A stretch of 64,000 nucleotides of DNA from JBOGCH01 sp051656645 (lineage in GTDB: Bacteria; Bacteroidota; Bacteroidia; Bacteroidales; Marinifilaceae): contig JBOGCH010000012.1 of assembly GCA_051656645.1 (NCBI GenBank), forward strand, positions 41,488 to 105,487, written 5' to 3'. Positions 8,360 through 17,569 of this stretch are shown here, one piece after another (the stretch's first letter is position 1; each line of letters begins with the position of its first letter). A program made the position numbers and the translations under genes. The notes beneath the pieces are model-generated. The model was given only the letters and a program-made list of their open reading frames with translations. It made no database searches and was not told the origin of the DNA.

Positions 8360-8401
8360 TTTAAATAAATTACAGTATTAATACATTTGTTGTAAGTAAT
8401 A

Positions 8402-8659
8402 GTGGATTTTAATAAAATATATTGTAATGTTCTTTGCAACATATTTTGCAACATTTGTACATTGTTGTTTGATTTAATTAACTATATATTTGTGGGACAA
8501 ACGTCACATAGTGAATTTTATATATACCCACAAAATAGACAATATGATTATAGTACGTTGTCCCAAACTGAGAAATCAATTATGGATAATTATCTATCCA
8601 ATCAGTTTGATGTCGAAAAAGGGAATATAATTCTAAAAGTAAAATATAAACAAAAATAG
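8402..8659 (+). CDS. Doubtful small ORF, hydrophobic N-terminus
   Basis: An 85-codon frame opens with GTG in the divergent region between the kinase and the first propeller gene. It has a Cys- and Ile-rich hydrophobic stretch (about residues 8-32) and then a hydrophilic tail containing STLSQTEKSIMDNYLSN. It could be a short secreted or membrane peptide, since propeller lipoproteins in this phylum often sit next to small exported peptides, but I recognise no family. The absence of an ATG before the hydrophobic part, the low complexity of the region and the lack of a visible promoter count against it. It could also be a remnant. Treat it as a candidate only. Confidence 0.2.
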   Translation: MDFNKIYCNVLCNIFCNICTLLFDLINYIFVGQTSHSEFYIYPQNRQYDYSTLSQTEKSIMDNYLSNQFDVEKGNIILKVKYKQK

Positions 8660-8805
8660 ATATTATCAATGTTTTTTGTAAGCCTCAGATAGCCTAGGTA
8701 TAACATGTAGGTAGCTTAATATGGATTTCCTTATAAAGAAAGGAGATGAAAGAGTTCTCAATTCTGATGCAAGCTTTTTTAGATATTAATATAATAATAG
8801 AACTG

Positions 8806-9936
8806 ATGAAGAGTATTTTGTATTTATTACACAATTGTATATTATTTTCTGTAGTGTTTTTCTGTTTGGCTGCCTGTAGCCAACAGAGTAGTAGTAGTAT
8901 CTTTAAAATTTCAGATAAGAATGCAGATGTCTTCGATGCTGTTCAGTTGATTGATACAATAGAAGTATTGGATCTTTTATGTGGCGATGATTTTGTGTTG
9001 CCTAATGCAGACAAGGTGGTACAATTATCAAATAGGTTATTTCTATTTGATCAGAAAAATAGTATTATCGATGTATATAATCCTACTGATGGTAAGTTGT
9101 TGAGGCGTCTAAATAAAAAAGGACATAGTGCCAACGAATATATTGCGATAAGCGATATTGCTTTCAGTGATTCACTGATTTATCTGTTATGTCTAAATAA
9201 AATATTAATATTTGATCACGAATTAGAATATCGGAAGATTATTCGAATGCAAGATATCAAAGGATTAGAGTCAGTAATAGGTTTTAGAGATTTATATTTT
9301 TATAATCAAACACTCCTTTTATATAATGACAACGAAAAGAGTGTTTATCAGTTAGATTTGGCTGATTATTCTGTCAAACAAATTCTGACAGATGAGCGTT
9401 GTAATAAGTATGTTGGATATGCTGTTGCTAATCCAATATTTCATAAAATATCTGATAGTGTTGTGTTAATTGATATGGACGGTGGAGATATGATTTATAA
9501 ATTTGAAAATAATAAGGTTAGCCCATGGGCACAATTGGATTACGAAGGTAAAGAGAAAGCTATGAATTATAACGTAAATACTGCATCAGATAAAAATGCT
9601 TTTTTGCCTACTCCTAAATATATTCGTCAAACGCTAGTTGTAGATTCGGTTTTATATCTTAATTATGTTGGAGGAGTTGTGCGTACAGATATTGCTGGTT
9701 CATCCTATCAGAATTATAAAATGTATGGTGATATTAATAAAGTGGAAGAATATTATGTTCCGTGGGATGCGGTGCAGGCAAATTGGGTATATGATTATTA
9801 TGATGAAAAACATCAACTTAGTATGGAAACGTTTAAACAACGATATCCGGCAGCAACGATTGTCTTTAGTAATCGTTCCAACGAAGATGCAGGAAATGAA
9901 TGCGCAACTTTATTAATATATAAAATGAGAAATTAA
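8806..9936 (+). CDS. 6-bladed beta-propeller lipoprotein
   Basis: This is a lipoprotein of the 6-bladed beta-propeller type common in Bacteroidales. From the ATG at 8806 the signal peptide ends in the lipobox LAAC, giving a lipidated Cys about residue 24. The rest has the repeating pattern of the family: segments such as RLFLFDQKNSIIDVYNPTDGKLLRRLNKKG and later strand-rich repeats. A longer reading from ATG 8746 adds 20 residues before the signal peptide; 8806 is preferred because it gives a normal lipoprotein leader. It is 213 nt upstream of a second propeller lipoprotein and divergent from the two-component operon, which may control or sense it. Ligand and function are unknown. Confidence 0.8.
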   Translation: MKSILYLLHNCILFSVVFFCLAACSQQSSSSIFKISDKNADVFDAVQLIDTIEVLDLLCGDDFVLPNADKVVQLSNRLFLFDQKNSIIDVYNPTDGKLLRRLNKKGHSANEYIAISDIAFSDSLIYLLCLNKILIFDHELEYRKIIRMQDIKGLESVIGFRDLYFYNQTLLLYNDNEKSVYQLDLADYSVKQILTDERCNKYVGYAVANPIFHKISDSVVLIDMDGGDMIYKFENNKVSPWAQLDYEGKEKAMNYNVNTASDKNAFLPTPKYIRQTLVVDSVLYLNYVGGVVRTDIAGSSYQNYKMYGDINKVEEYYVPWDAVQANWVYDYYDEKHQLSMETFKQRYPAATIVFSNRSNEDAGNECATLLIYKMRN

Positions 9937-10149
9937 TAGGGTTTGTCAATAAACAATCTAAATATAGTAAATGAAGAAAGATATTATGATTTACAACTAA
10001 TGACGATTTTATATTTGCAATCTGCTCCGGGAAAACATGTAAACGATATCCGGTCTCCTGTTAACAATGTAACCTATTACATAAATATAATAGCGAGGAG
10101 AACTAATAGAAAGCTAAGAATTACCAATTAATCATTTAAACAATAATTT

Positions 10150-11328
10150 ATGCATACAATTAGACTACTATTCTTCGTGTTTGTCCTAATAACATCATGT
10201 TCAAAAGATAAAAGAATCGAAATCGATGCAGAAAAGATTATACATATTAATCCTATGGTATTAGACACAGCGAGTATCAACAAACTAAACCATGAGATTA
10301 GTAATATTGTATACCTTCCTTTAGAAACCAATAAGGATTGTATAATTGGTGAGATTAGTAATATTATATATACTAAAGATTATATATTTATTCTTGATAA
10401 AATGAAGCAATGCATACATCAATTTGATAAGAATGGTAAATTCATTAAACATCTTGGTTCGCGCGGTAAGGCAAGAAATGAATTTATGCGTATACGCTCA
10501 TTTTTTATAGATGAAGTATTATCTCAAATTGGCATTTACTGTGAAATGAAACAACAGATATTATTATATGATATCGAACATGGTAATTTCATTAACAGTA
10601 AACCAATCGGGTTACTTCTAGATAATATAATAAAACACGAGGATCAATATTATTTTTATTGCGGAAGATTACCTAATCAGGATTTCTTTAAAGGAACCTT
10701 TCCTTCACAATATCGACTTGTAAGTTTGGATAATGATTCTTCCTTTAATCATTATTTACGAACTGACTATAATCCCGAATTATTAAACACTTCATTAACA
10801 TCTAATAGTGAAAGTTCTTTATATATATATCATGATTCAGTGCGAGTTATGGAACGATGCAATAGTACTATATTACAGATATTTGATAACAATATTAAAA
10901 ATAAGTATTATGTTGATTTTGGAAAGTTGAGTCTCAATTGTGATTTTTATGACAATACGGAAATTATTAGTGAAAGCCTTTTAAAGCGTTTGGATAATAA
11001 AAAATACTGCAGGTTAAGTGAATTTATTGAGATTGACGATTATATTTATCTTGAATACTTGACTCAGAATAGGCTATTATCATCTATATACTCAAAGAAA
11101 ACTAATGAAGTATTCAATTTTGGTGTGCTCTGGCTATCACCAGATGGCATTGGTATGCCAAGGATTATTAACAAGAAAGATAACTTCTTAATTGGCGTTT
11201 ATGAGTCCGAAAATTTGTTGAGGATGATTGGAACAAATAAACATAAGTTAAATACTTCTTTAATGAACATTTACAACACTGTTCAGAAAACCGATAATCC
11301 TATACTATGTTTTGTACATTTTGATTAA
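10150..11328 (+). CDS. 6-bladed beta-propeller lipoprotein
   Basis: A 392-residue lipoprotein with signal peptide MHTIRLLFFVFVLI and lipobox ITSC, so the lipidated Cys is near residue 17. The mature protein begins with KDKRIEIDAEK and then the family hallmark VYLPLETNKDCIIGEI, followed by blade repeats such as IFILDKMKQCIHQFDKNGKF and HLGSRGKARNEF. It is clearly a paralogue of the propeller proteins encoded at 53907 and 55021, which share the same Leu-Glu-Thr and Gly-rich blade motifs. It lies downstream of another propeller lipoprotein, probably in the same transcript. No enzyme motif is visible; a surface or periplasmic binding role is likely but unproven. Confidence 0.85.
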   Translation: MHTIRLLFFVFVLITSCSKDKRIEIDAEKIIHINPMVLDTASINKLNHEISNIVYLPLETNKDCIIGEISNIIYTKDYIFILDKMKQCIHQFDKNGKFIKHLGSRGKARNEFMRIRSFFIDEVLSQIGIYCEMKQQILLYDIEHGNFINSKPIGLLLDNIIKHEDQYYFYCGRLPNQDFFKGTFPSQYRLVSLDNDSSFNHYLRTDYNPELLNTSLTSNSESSLYIYHDSVRVMERCNSTILQIFDNNIKNKYYVDFGKLSLNCDFYDNTEIISESLLKRLDNKKYCRLSEFIEIDDYIYLEYLTQNRLLSSIYSKKTNEVFNFGVLWLSPDGIGMPRIINKKDNFLIGVYESENLLRMIGTNKHKLNTSLMNIYNTVQKTDNPILCFVHFD

Positions 11329-12365
11329 TTACTATAAAATATCATTAGTGTCTTATTAAAATCACGACGAATTAAAAATTAAATAAACTTGGCTTATTAA
11401 AATTGTATTGCTCTTTGTTATTTTGAAATATAGACTTGTCAATAAGTTTTTTAAGATAGGTTTTGTCGCTTAGTAATATGCTATTCATATGAAGAACTTC
11501 ATCTATACTTCTATTAATTTGCATGTCTTATAGGATGAATCGAAGTGTAGAGTAATCAGATAATATTGATTCCGATAAGATCAGGGAAGTTTATGTTTTT
11601 TTTCCACGTTCTAACTGTGAATTAGGTACAAAACATATGAACCTTATAGTGTATCTTGAAATCTTGTACCTGTAAAATAGATAAAAGATGTATGATTTAT
11701 GTCTGAGTTTCTCCATATCGAATATGGATGCTTGGATAATAATAAGGAACGAATATATTAATCAGTGTTTCAGTGTTATATAACTTGCGTACTTTTATTC
11801 TATATTCCATTTTCGAAATTTAGCTCAACAGATAAAGACAAATAATAGTTAATGAATCTAGAGTATAAGTACTTTTTTCAAGCTTTAGGGTTAGTTAATG
11901 GTAAGCCCCCGAGAGTCTGTGCAAAAACTACCCGTCTCAGAACTGTTAGTGTAGGGATTTACAATAATAAAATATGTTGAAGTATTGGGACATGGTAAAA
12001 GAGGTGTACGTTTGGGTATAAAAGGGCCGCGGAGAAAAGCAAGTGCGTGAATATGGCATTTATACAATGAAATGCTTAATGACTCAACAATTCTATATAC
12101 ATAGAGAAATATCATTAAATACAATAGCTTATCTCTTTTTAGATAGGCTATTTGTCTTGGTAACGAATTAACAGTAATTAGTATAGCCAAAAGCTATGAT
12201 TTTGATTTTACGACAAAACAAAAACTAGATGACGATAACATTGTTTGATTCATGTATAAGTTTATATTGTACTTAATCTGTTAGTTTATTAGTTGGTTAA
12301 TAGGAAGTTAAATATATATTCGTTTATTTTGAATAATATTAATATTATTAACATATAATATACAG
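11329..12365. other. Gene-poor kilobase, possibly decayed
   Basis: No frame in this stretch has the length or composition of a normal gene. Around 11880-12120 both strands show short frames with interspersed stops. One plus-strand frame encodes VEVLGHGKRGVRLGIKG between stops, which looks protein-like. This suggests a decayed gene, but I cannot name its parent. No repeat, RNA gene or clear terminator was recognised. Confidence 0.4.
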
Positions 12366-14945
12366 ATGAGAAAGACTATTACCTATTTATTTGTTTTGAT
12401 TTTTGTCTGGGCTTGTAATAAGAATCCAGAAGAAGAGAAGTATAAAAATGCTTCTTTACCAGTGCATGTGCGAGTGGCTGATTTAATGGGCAAAATGACG
12501 CTTGAAGAGAAAATAGCGCAAATGAGACATATTCATGCCTATTCAATAGTTGAGAACGGAGAATTAAATACTGAGAAACTCAATGATATGCTTCAGGGTA
12601 GGAGTATGGGTTTCATTGAAGCAATTACGGTTCCGGGAAAGACTTGTTTAAAATTGATGAATCAACTTCAGGATTATATGCGGACTAATACTCGTTTGGG
12701 TATCCCCATTTTTACCGTAACTGAGTCCCTGCACGGATCAGTACACGATGGTTCAACAATTTTTCCCCAAGCTATTGCGTTAGGTAGTACTTTTAATACC
12801 GAACTTGCCTATGCAATGACAAGTGCAACAGCTAAGGAGTTGGCTGCACAAGGAATAAAGCAATCTTTAACGCCTGTATTGGATGTTTGCCGTGATTTAC
12901 GCTGGGGAAGAGTTGAAGAATGTTTTGGAGAGGATGCTTTTCTAAATGCGCATATGGGGATTGCGCAAGTAAGAGGGTATTTGGATAATGGAATATCGCC
13001 TATGATAAAACATTTTGGAGCACATGGGCAACCGCAAGGAGGCTTAAATTTAGCGTCCGTGTCTTGTGGGCAAAGGGAGCTACTTTCTGTGCATCTAAAA
13101 CCTTTTGAGATGGTGATAAAAGAAACTGCTCCGTGGGCAGTGATGTCGTCTTACAATTCGTGGAATAATGAACCTAACTCTTCTTCTGCTTATTTAATGA
13201 CTCAATTATTACGTGATGAGTGGGGGTTTCAAGGGTACGTGTATTCCGATTGGGGAGCAATAGGTATGCTTAATTATTTTCATAGAACAGCGTTGAATAA
13301 TGCAGATGCAGCAATTCAAGCGCTTACAGCGGGATTGGATGCAGAGGCATCCGATAATAGTTATATGGAGTTGCAGCAATTAGTAGAGAATGGGGATTTG
13401 GAAATGAAGTATATTGATAAAGCTGTTGAACGGATACTGACTGCGAAATTCGAAATGGGATTGTTTGAATATGAACTTCCTGTTGCTGACGATTATGATA
13501 ATGTAGTACATTCAGCTAAGCATATTAGTCTTAGCCGTAGTATTGCAGAGGAATCGGTTATTTTATTGAGAAATGAGAATAATATTTTACCTCTTCAAGT
13601 TGAGAATATAAGATCGATAGCTTTGATAGGGCCAAATGCAAATCAAGTCCAATTTGGTGATTATACATGGAGTAGAGATAACAAGGATGGTGTTACATTG
13701 TTACAATCAATCCGAGAGCAGTACGGAGATAAAATAGAGATTAATTATGCTCAAGGTTGTGATTTAGTTTCGGATAATAAAGCGGGTTTTAACGAAGCTG
13801 TTAAAATAGCAAAGAAAAGTGACGTAAGTATAGTTGTTGTGGGGTCGGCCAGTGCGTCTTTGGCAAGAGATTATAGTAATGCAACTTGTGGAGAGGGGTT
13901 TGACCTTAATGACCTGACACTTACGGGAGTTCAGGAAAAATTGATACAAGCTGTCTACGAAACCGGCAAACCAGTCATTGTGGTGTTGCTTGCGGGTAAG
14001 CCGTTCGCGATGCCTTGGGTTAAAGAACATATTGAAGGAATATTGGTGCAATGGTATCCGGGAGAACAAGGTGGAAATGCTTTGGCGGATGTTTTGTTTG
14101 GAAGAATAAATCCCTCAGGTAAGTTAAACTACTCTTTTCCTAAAAGTGTAGGACATTTGCCGTGCTATTATAATTATTTACCTACAGATAAAGGTTTTTA
14201 TCGTCAGCCTGGCAATGAGCAAAAACCGGGTAAAGATTACGTGTTTTCCTCGCCTGGAGCGTTATGGGCTTTTGGACATGGCTTGAGTTATACGCAGTTT
14301 GATTATTTAGATGCAACTTTGAATAAGGAGGATTACACGCTGACAGATACTATTCAGGTTGATGTAAAGATACTTAATTCGGGAAAACGTTGTGGTAAAG
14401 AAGTTGTTCAGATTTATGTTAGGGATATTGTTTCATCTGTTGCGACACCAATTCATAATCTAAAAGCTTTCAGAAAAGTTGCTATTGATTCAGGAAAGGA
14501 AGAAATAGTAACGTTGTCAATCCCGGTCCAAGAACTTGCCATATATGATAAAGAGATGAAGAAAGTTGTTGAACCTGGTGCCTTTGAATTGCAAATTGGT
14601 TCAGCATCTGATGATATTCGTATAAAAAAAGTAATAACGGTTGACGCTGCCAAGGAGAAGAAAATAGTTACGCTTAAAGATAGAAGTAGGAAGCAAATGG
14701 AGGATAAGTCTATTGCATCAAAAACGATAACAATTAAAGGAACCATTCGGGATGTACAAGCTAACCTACTAAAACGAATTAAAGTGAAAGTTGGCAATAG
14801 TCATGTATACACAGACGATAATGGGACTTATGCTATAAAGGCCCTATCTACCGATACTATTTATGTGGATGAGAAGCAATATAAACAAGAGATTATTCCA
14901 ATAAAGGGAAAAGAACAAATAAATATTAGATTATTGAGCAAGTAA
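12366..14945 (+). CDS. Glycoside hydrolase family 3 lipoprotein (beta-glucosidase/xylosidase type) with extra C-terminal domain
   Basis: This enzyme should release terminal beta-linked sugars from oligosaccharides at the cell envelope. The signal peptide ends with lipobox VWAC. The GH3 N-terminal barrel spans about residues 35-370, with the nucleophile Asp295 in YVYSDWGAIG; KHFGAHG and ESLHGSVHDG are further GH3 landmarks. The GH3 C-terminal sandwich follows (about 395-620, with WYPGEQGGNALADVLFG), then a fibronectin-III-like domain ending near residue 775. An unusual extra piece of about 75 residues (about 785-859) begins ITIKGTIRDVQ and resembles the carboxypeptidase-regulatory domain of SusC proteins. 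It lies 62 nt before the GH20 gene, so the two may act on one glycan. The substrate cannot be read from sequence. Confidence 0.92.
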   Translation: MRKTITYLFVLIFVWACNKNPEEEKYKNASLPVHVRVADLMGKMTLEEKIAQMRHIHAYSIVENGELNTEKLNDMLQGRSMGFIEAITVPGKTCLKLMNQLQDYMRTNTRLGIPIFTVTESLHGSVHDGSTIFPQAIALGSTFNTELAYAMTSATAKELAAQGIKQSLTPVLDVCRDLRWGRVEECFGEDAFLNAHMGIAQVRGYLDNGISPMIKHFGAHGQPQGGLNLASVSCGQRELLSVHLKPFEMVIKETAPWAVMSSYNSWNNEPNSSSAYLMTQLLRDEWGFQGYVYSDWGAIGMLNYFHRTALNNADAAIQALTAGLDAEASDNSYMELQQLVENGDLEMKYIDKAVERILTAKFEMGLFEYELPVADDYDNVVHSAKHISLSRSIAEESVILLRNENNILPLQVENIRSIALIGPNANQVQFGDYTWSRDNKDGVTLLQSIREQYGDKIEINYAQGCDLVSDNKAGFNEAVKIAKKSDVSIVVVGSASASLARDYSNATCGEGFDLNDLTLTGVQEKLIQAVYETGKPVIVVLLAGKPFAMPWVKEHIEGILVQWYPGEQGGNALADVLFGRINPSGKLNYSFPKSVGHLPCYYNYLPTDKGFYRQPGNEQKPGKDYVFSSPGALWAFGHGLSYTQFDYLDATLNKEDYTLTDTIQVDVKILNSGKRCGKEVVQIYVRDIVSSVATPIHNLKAFRKVAIDSGKEEIVTLSIPVQELAIYDKEMKKVVEPGAFELQIGSASDDIRIKKVITVDAAKEKKIVTLKDRSRKQMEDKSIASKTITIKGTIRDVQANLLKRIKVKVGNSHVYTDDNGTYAIKALSTDTIYVDEKQYKQEIIPIKGKEQINIRLLSK

Positions 14946-15007
14946 TGTAACAGATTGATTTATAATATTATTTTATCTGTAGTATTACTGCGTAATTTTT
15001 TTTAATT

Positions 15008-16633
15008 ATGAACAAAACATTATTTAAAGCGACAATTTTATTATTATGCATTGTGTTTTCATCTTCGGCTGTAATTAGCGCCCAAGAAAAATCATTGCAA
15101 GTTTCACGTAAAGATTTACAAATGCATGGTGCTTTAGTTCCTATGGTGAACAATATAAGCTATGGTGTAGGCAAAGGTTTTGCAATATCTAATTCGACCA
15201 AAATAAATATAGACACAGACGCATTGATGTTTGTAGCAAGGGAGTTACAAAATACAATATACCATTATTTTGATGTAAAGCCAGAGATAGTGACTAGTTC
15301 AAAGAGTAGGATAAGGTTAGTTCTTGACACGACAATTACTAATCCGGAAAGATATAAATTAATTGTTACTGATAAAGGAATAGAAATTATCGGTGCTACA
15401 ACAAATGCGGTATTACATGGTGTAATGACAATGAGCCAGTTACTTGCAGGAGATGAAAAATATAGGTCAATAAATAAAATCCAACCGGTTTGTATTGATG
15501 ATGAACCAAGATTTCCATTTAGAGCCTTAATGATAGATCCGGCACGTCACTTTTTGCCAGTTAATGATGTGAAATTTTATATTGATCAGATGCGAAAATA
15601 CAAATTCAATGTATTACAATTGCATTTGACAGATGATCAAGGATGGCGTATAGAAATTAAACAGTATCCTGAATTAACGGCCAATCAGCCGCATTATACG
15701 CAGGAGGAACTAAAAGATTTAATACAGTATGCTGCTCAACGAGGTATTGAGATTATTCCAGAGTTAGATGTTCCTGGGCATACAGTGGCTATTTTGGCTT
15801 TATATCCACAATTAGGTTGTACACATACATTCGATATGGAAAAAAATGTTTCCAAAACTGTGGATATGATGTTATGTTCAAACAATCCAGAGGTCTACGC
15901 AATGTATGACAATATATTAGCGGAGGTAGCAGAACTTTTCCCGTCTAAAAAGATTCACCTTGGCGGTGATGAAGCTATAATAGAAAAGAATTGGAGTAAA
16001 TGTGAACGTTGCAAGGCATTGATGAAAGAGAGAGGCTTCACGAAACCTACGCAGCTAATGGTTCCATTCTTTCAGCAAATTTTGTCTAGCGTAAGAGAAC
16101 ATGGTAAAGAGCCTATTTTGTGGTGTGAACTAGATAATGTACGGATGCCGGCTAATAATTATTTATTTCCCTATCCAGATGACGTCACGTTAGTTACTTG
16201 GCGTATGGGACTTACGCCTAAATGCATAGAATTAACAGAAAAAAGTGGACATAATTTAATTATGGCACCAGGGGAGTATGCTTATCTGGATTATCCACAG
16301 CTTAAAGGTGATTTACCTGAATTTAATAATTGGGGTATGCCTGTAACGACATTAGAAAAATGTTATCAGTTTGATCCTGGATATGGACTAAGTGTGTCGC
16401 AACAAAAGCACATACAAGGTGTTATGGGAACACTTTGGGGCGAAGCTATGAAAGATATAAATCGGGTAACCTATATGACGTTTCCACGCGCAATGGCCGT
16501 AGCTGAAGCTGGATGGACACAAACAGATAATAGAAGTTGGGAATCATTTAAATATCGAATCTATCCGAATATAACGGAGCTGATGCAAGCTGGTGTATTT
16601 GTAAGAGTGCCATATGAAATCATAAAACGCTAA
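15008..16633 (+). CDS. Glycoside hydrolase family 20 beta-N-acetylhexosaminidase
   Basis: This exported enzyme removes terminal beta-linked N-acetylglucosamine or N-acetylgalactosamine by substrate-assisted catalysis. It has a signal peptide (about residues 1-25, ending VISAQ), a GH20b N-terminal domain to about residue 155, and the catalytic barrel after that. The barrel shows LHLTDDQGWRIEIK and the catalytic pair Asp321-Glu322 in HLGGDEA. Aromatic residues typical of the sugar pocket follow, such as GTLWGEAMKD and AVAEAGWTQ. The length of 541 residues is normal. It sits just downstream of the GH3 lipoprotein gene and is followed by a hairpin with a T-rich tail. The pair could cleave host mucin glycans or bacterial cell-wall sugars; that is inference. 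Confidence 0.94.
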   Translation: MNKTLFKATILLLCIVFSSSAVISAQEKSLQVSRKDLQMHGALVPMVNNISYGVGKGFAISNSTKINIDTDALMFVARELQNTIYHYFDVKPEIVTSSKSRIRLVLDTTITNPERYKLIVTDKGIEIIGATTNAVLHGVMTMSQLLAGDEKYRSINKIQPVCIDDEPRFPFRALMIDPARHFLPVNDVKFYIDQMRKYKFNVLQLHLTDDQGWRIEIKQYPELTANQPHYTQEELKDLIQYAAQRGIEIIPELDVPGHTVAILALYPQLGCTHTFDMEKNVSKTVDMMLCSNNPEVYAMYDNILAEVAELFPSKKIHLGGDEAIIEKNWSKCERCKALMKERGFTKPTQLMVPFFQQILSSVREHGKEPILWCELDNVRMPANNYLFPYPDDVTLVTWRMGLTPKCIELTEKSGHNLIMAPGEYAYLDYPQLKGDLPEFNNWGMPVTTLEKCYQFDPGYGLSVSQQKHIQGVMGTLWGEAMKDINRVTYMTFPRAMAVAEAGWTQTDNRSWESFKYRIYPNITELMQAGVFVRVPYEIIKR

Positions 16634-16642
16634 ACTTAATAG

Positions 16643-16679
16643 CAATCCCAATGTACTGACTATAGTATAATTGGGATTG
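16643..16679 (+). terminator. Hairpin after the GH20 gene
   Basis: CAATCCCAAT (16643-16652) pairs with ATTGGGATTG (16670-16679), followed by a T-rich TTTGTTTTAT. This fits an intrinsic terminator for the glycosidase transcript and separates it from the cupin gene. Confidence 0.65.
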
Positions 16680-16691
16680 TTTGTTTTATGT

Positions 16692-16699
16692 TACTTTTG
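16692..16699 (+). promoter_or_regulatory. Probable -7 box for the cupin gene
   Basis: TACTTTTG followed by C matches TAnnTTTG, about 22 nt before the ATG at 16722. A TTG about 18 nt upstream (at 16671-16673) could serve as the -33 element. Confidence 0.45.
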
Positions 16700-16721
16700 C
16701 GTAAAATTAATAAATAAGATT

Positions 16722-17099
16722 ATGGAAAAGAAAATAGATTATAATATGCAAATGGACATCAAGTATGATTATCTTGAAACAATAGATGTCCCTGAAATAG
16801 TAAAAGATTGTACAGACCAGTGGTTTAATCAATCACTTTGTAACGTAAACTCTTCTGTTTTTCGATTAGGAATTTTTGAAGGAGAGTATCATATGCATAT
16901 GCACGCTGATGACGATGAACTTTTCTTTGTTATTGATGGAAGTATTATTCTGGAAACTGAAAAAGGTGATTTTGAACTGAATAAATATCAAGGAGTATGT
17001 GTACCTAAAGGTGTTATGCATCGTCCCATTGCAAAGCAAAAAGCAATAGTCTTAATGATTGAAAATGCTGGAATAGATCCTATAGGAAGTGATAAATAG
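16722..17099 (+). CDS. Small cupin-domain protein
   Basis: A 125-residue single-domain cupin. The metal-binding motif is seen as EGEYHMHMHADDDELFFVIDG, with the His and Glu ligands of cupin motif 1, and CVPKGVMHRP as motif 2. There is no signal peptide. Such proteins may act as isomerases, dioxygenases or small-molecule sensors; nothing here fixes the substrate. The ATG at 16722 is chosen over an upstream frame extension because that would run through the terminator and promoter box. The gene looks monocistronic: it has its own -7 box and is followed by 470 nt without genes containing a 35-bp hairpin. Confidence 0.85.
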   Translation: MEKKIDYNMQMDIKYDYLETIDVPEIVKDCTDQWFNQSLCNVNSSVFRLGIFEGEYHMHMHADDDELFFVIDGSIILETEKGDFELNKYQGVCVPKGVMHRPIAKQKAIVLMIENAGIDPIGSDK

Positions 17100-17208
17100 C
17101 ATTTTTGTACGGAAGGAATGCATTGCAAGAAATATCCCACCTTATTTTCCTTTATTGCCTATTTTCTCAAATATTCGTATAACTTGAATATCTGAGTTAT
17201 CCGTTTGT

Positions 17209-17286
17209 AATAACGAGTCCTTCCCCCAATATCCTATGACGTTTAATAATGAACGTCATAGGATATTGGGGGAAGGACTCGTTATT
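17209..17286. repeat. 35-bp perfect inverted repeat with 8-nt loop
   Basis: AATAACGAGTCCTTCCCCCA begins the left arm (17209-17243); the right arm (17252-17286) is its exact reverse complement over all 35 bases, around an 8-nt loop TAATAATG. No T-run follows on either side, so it is not a standard terminator. It lies 110 nt after the cupin gene in an otherwise featureless 470-nt gap (17100-17569). It could be a 3' stabilising hairpin, a protein-binding palindrome or a small mobile-repeat relic. Confidence 0.92.
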
Positions 17287-17569
17287 CATTTAAATTAATA
17301 TGTGGTATTTGTTCTTTCAAATAATTGCAATTGTATTGTTCAAGCTTATTAATGTATAAAAATGTCAAGTAAAGTAATAATAAATAAAGAAATAATTTGT
17401 ATTGTAAAATTAAAATATCTTAATTTGTAAGATACAGGAGAGTCGGACTTAATAATGAATCATTGAATTCTAAATGTGCTGTGGAATTATAATTAACCAA
17501 TAAACTTAATGCAATACTAGCTATATCTAATTAATAGAGTATTGAGTGGGTAAATAATAATTTAATAGA

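Noticed and set aside
9943..10131. A 62-codon plus-strand frame between the two propeller genes
   Set aside because: No signal peptide, no recognisable motif, low-complexity AT-rich composition; likely chance.
11891..12190. A 99-codon minus-strand frame
   Set aside because: Composition is unlike real genes nearby and the opposite strand has equally protein-like fragments; treated as part of a possibly decayed region.
17209..17286. Insertion-sequence terminal repeats
   Set aside because: The arms are separated by only 8 nt and there is no transposase or target duplication visible.
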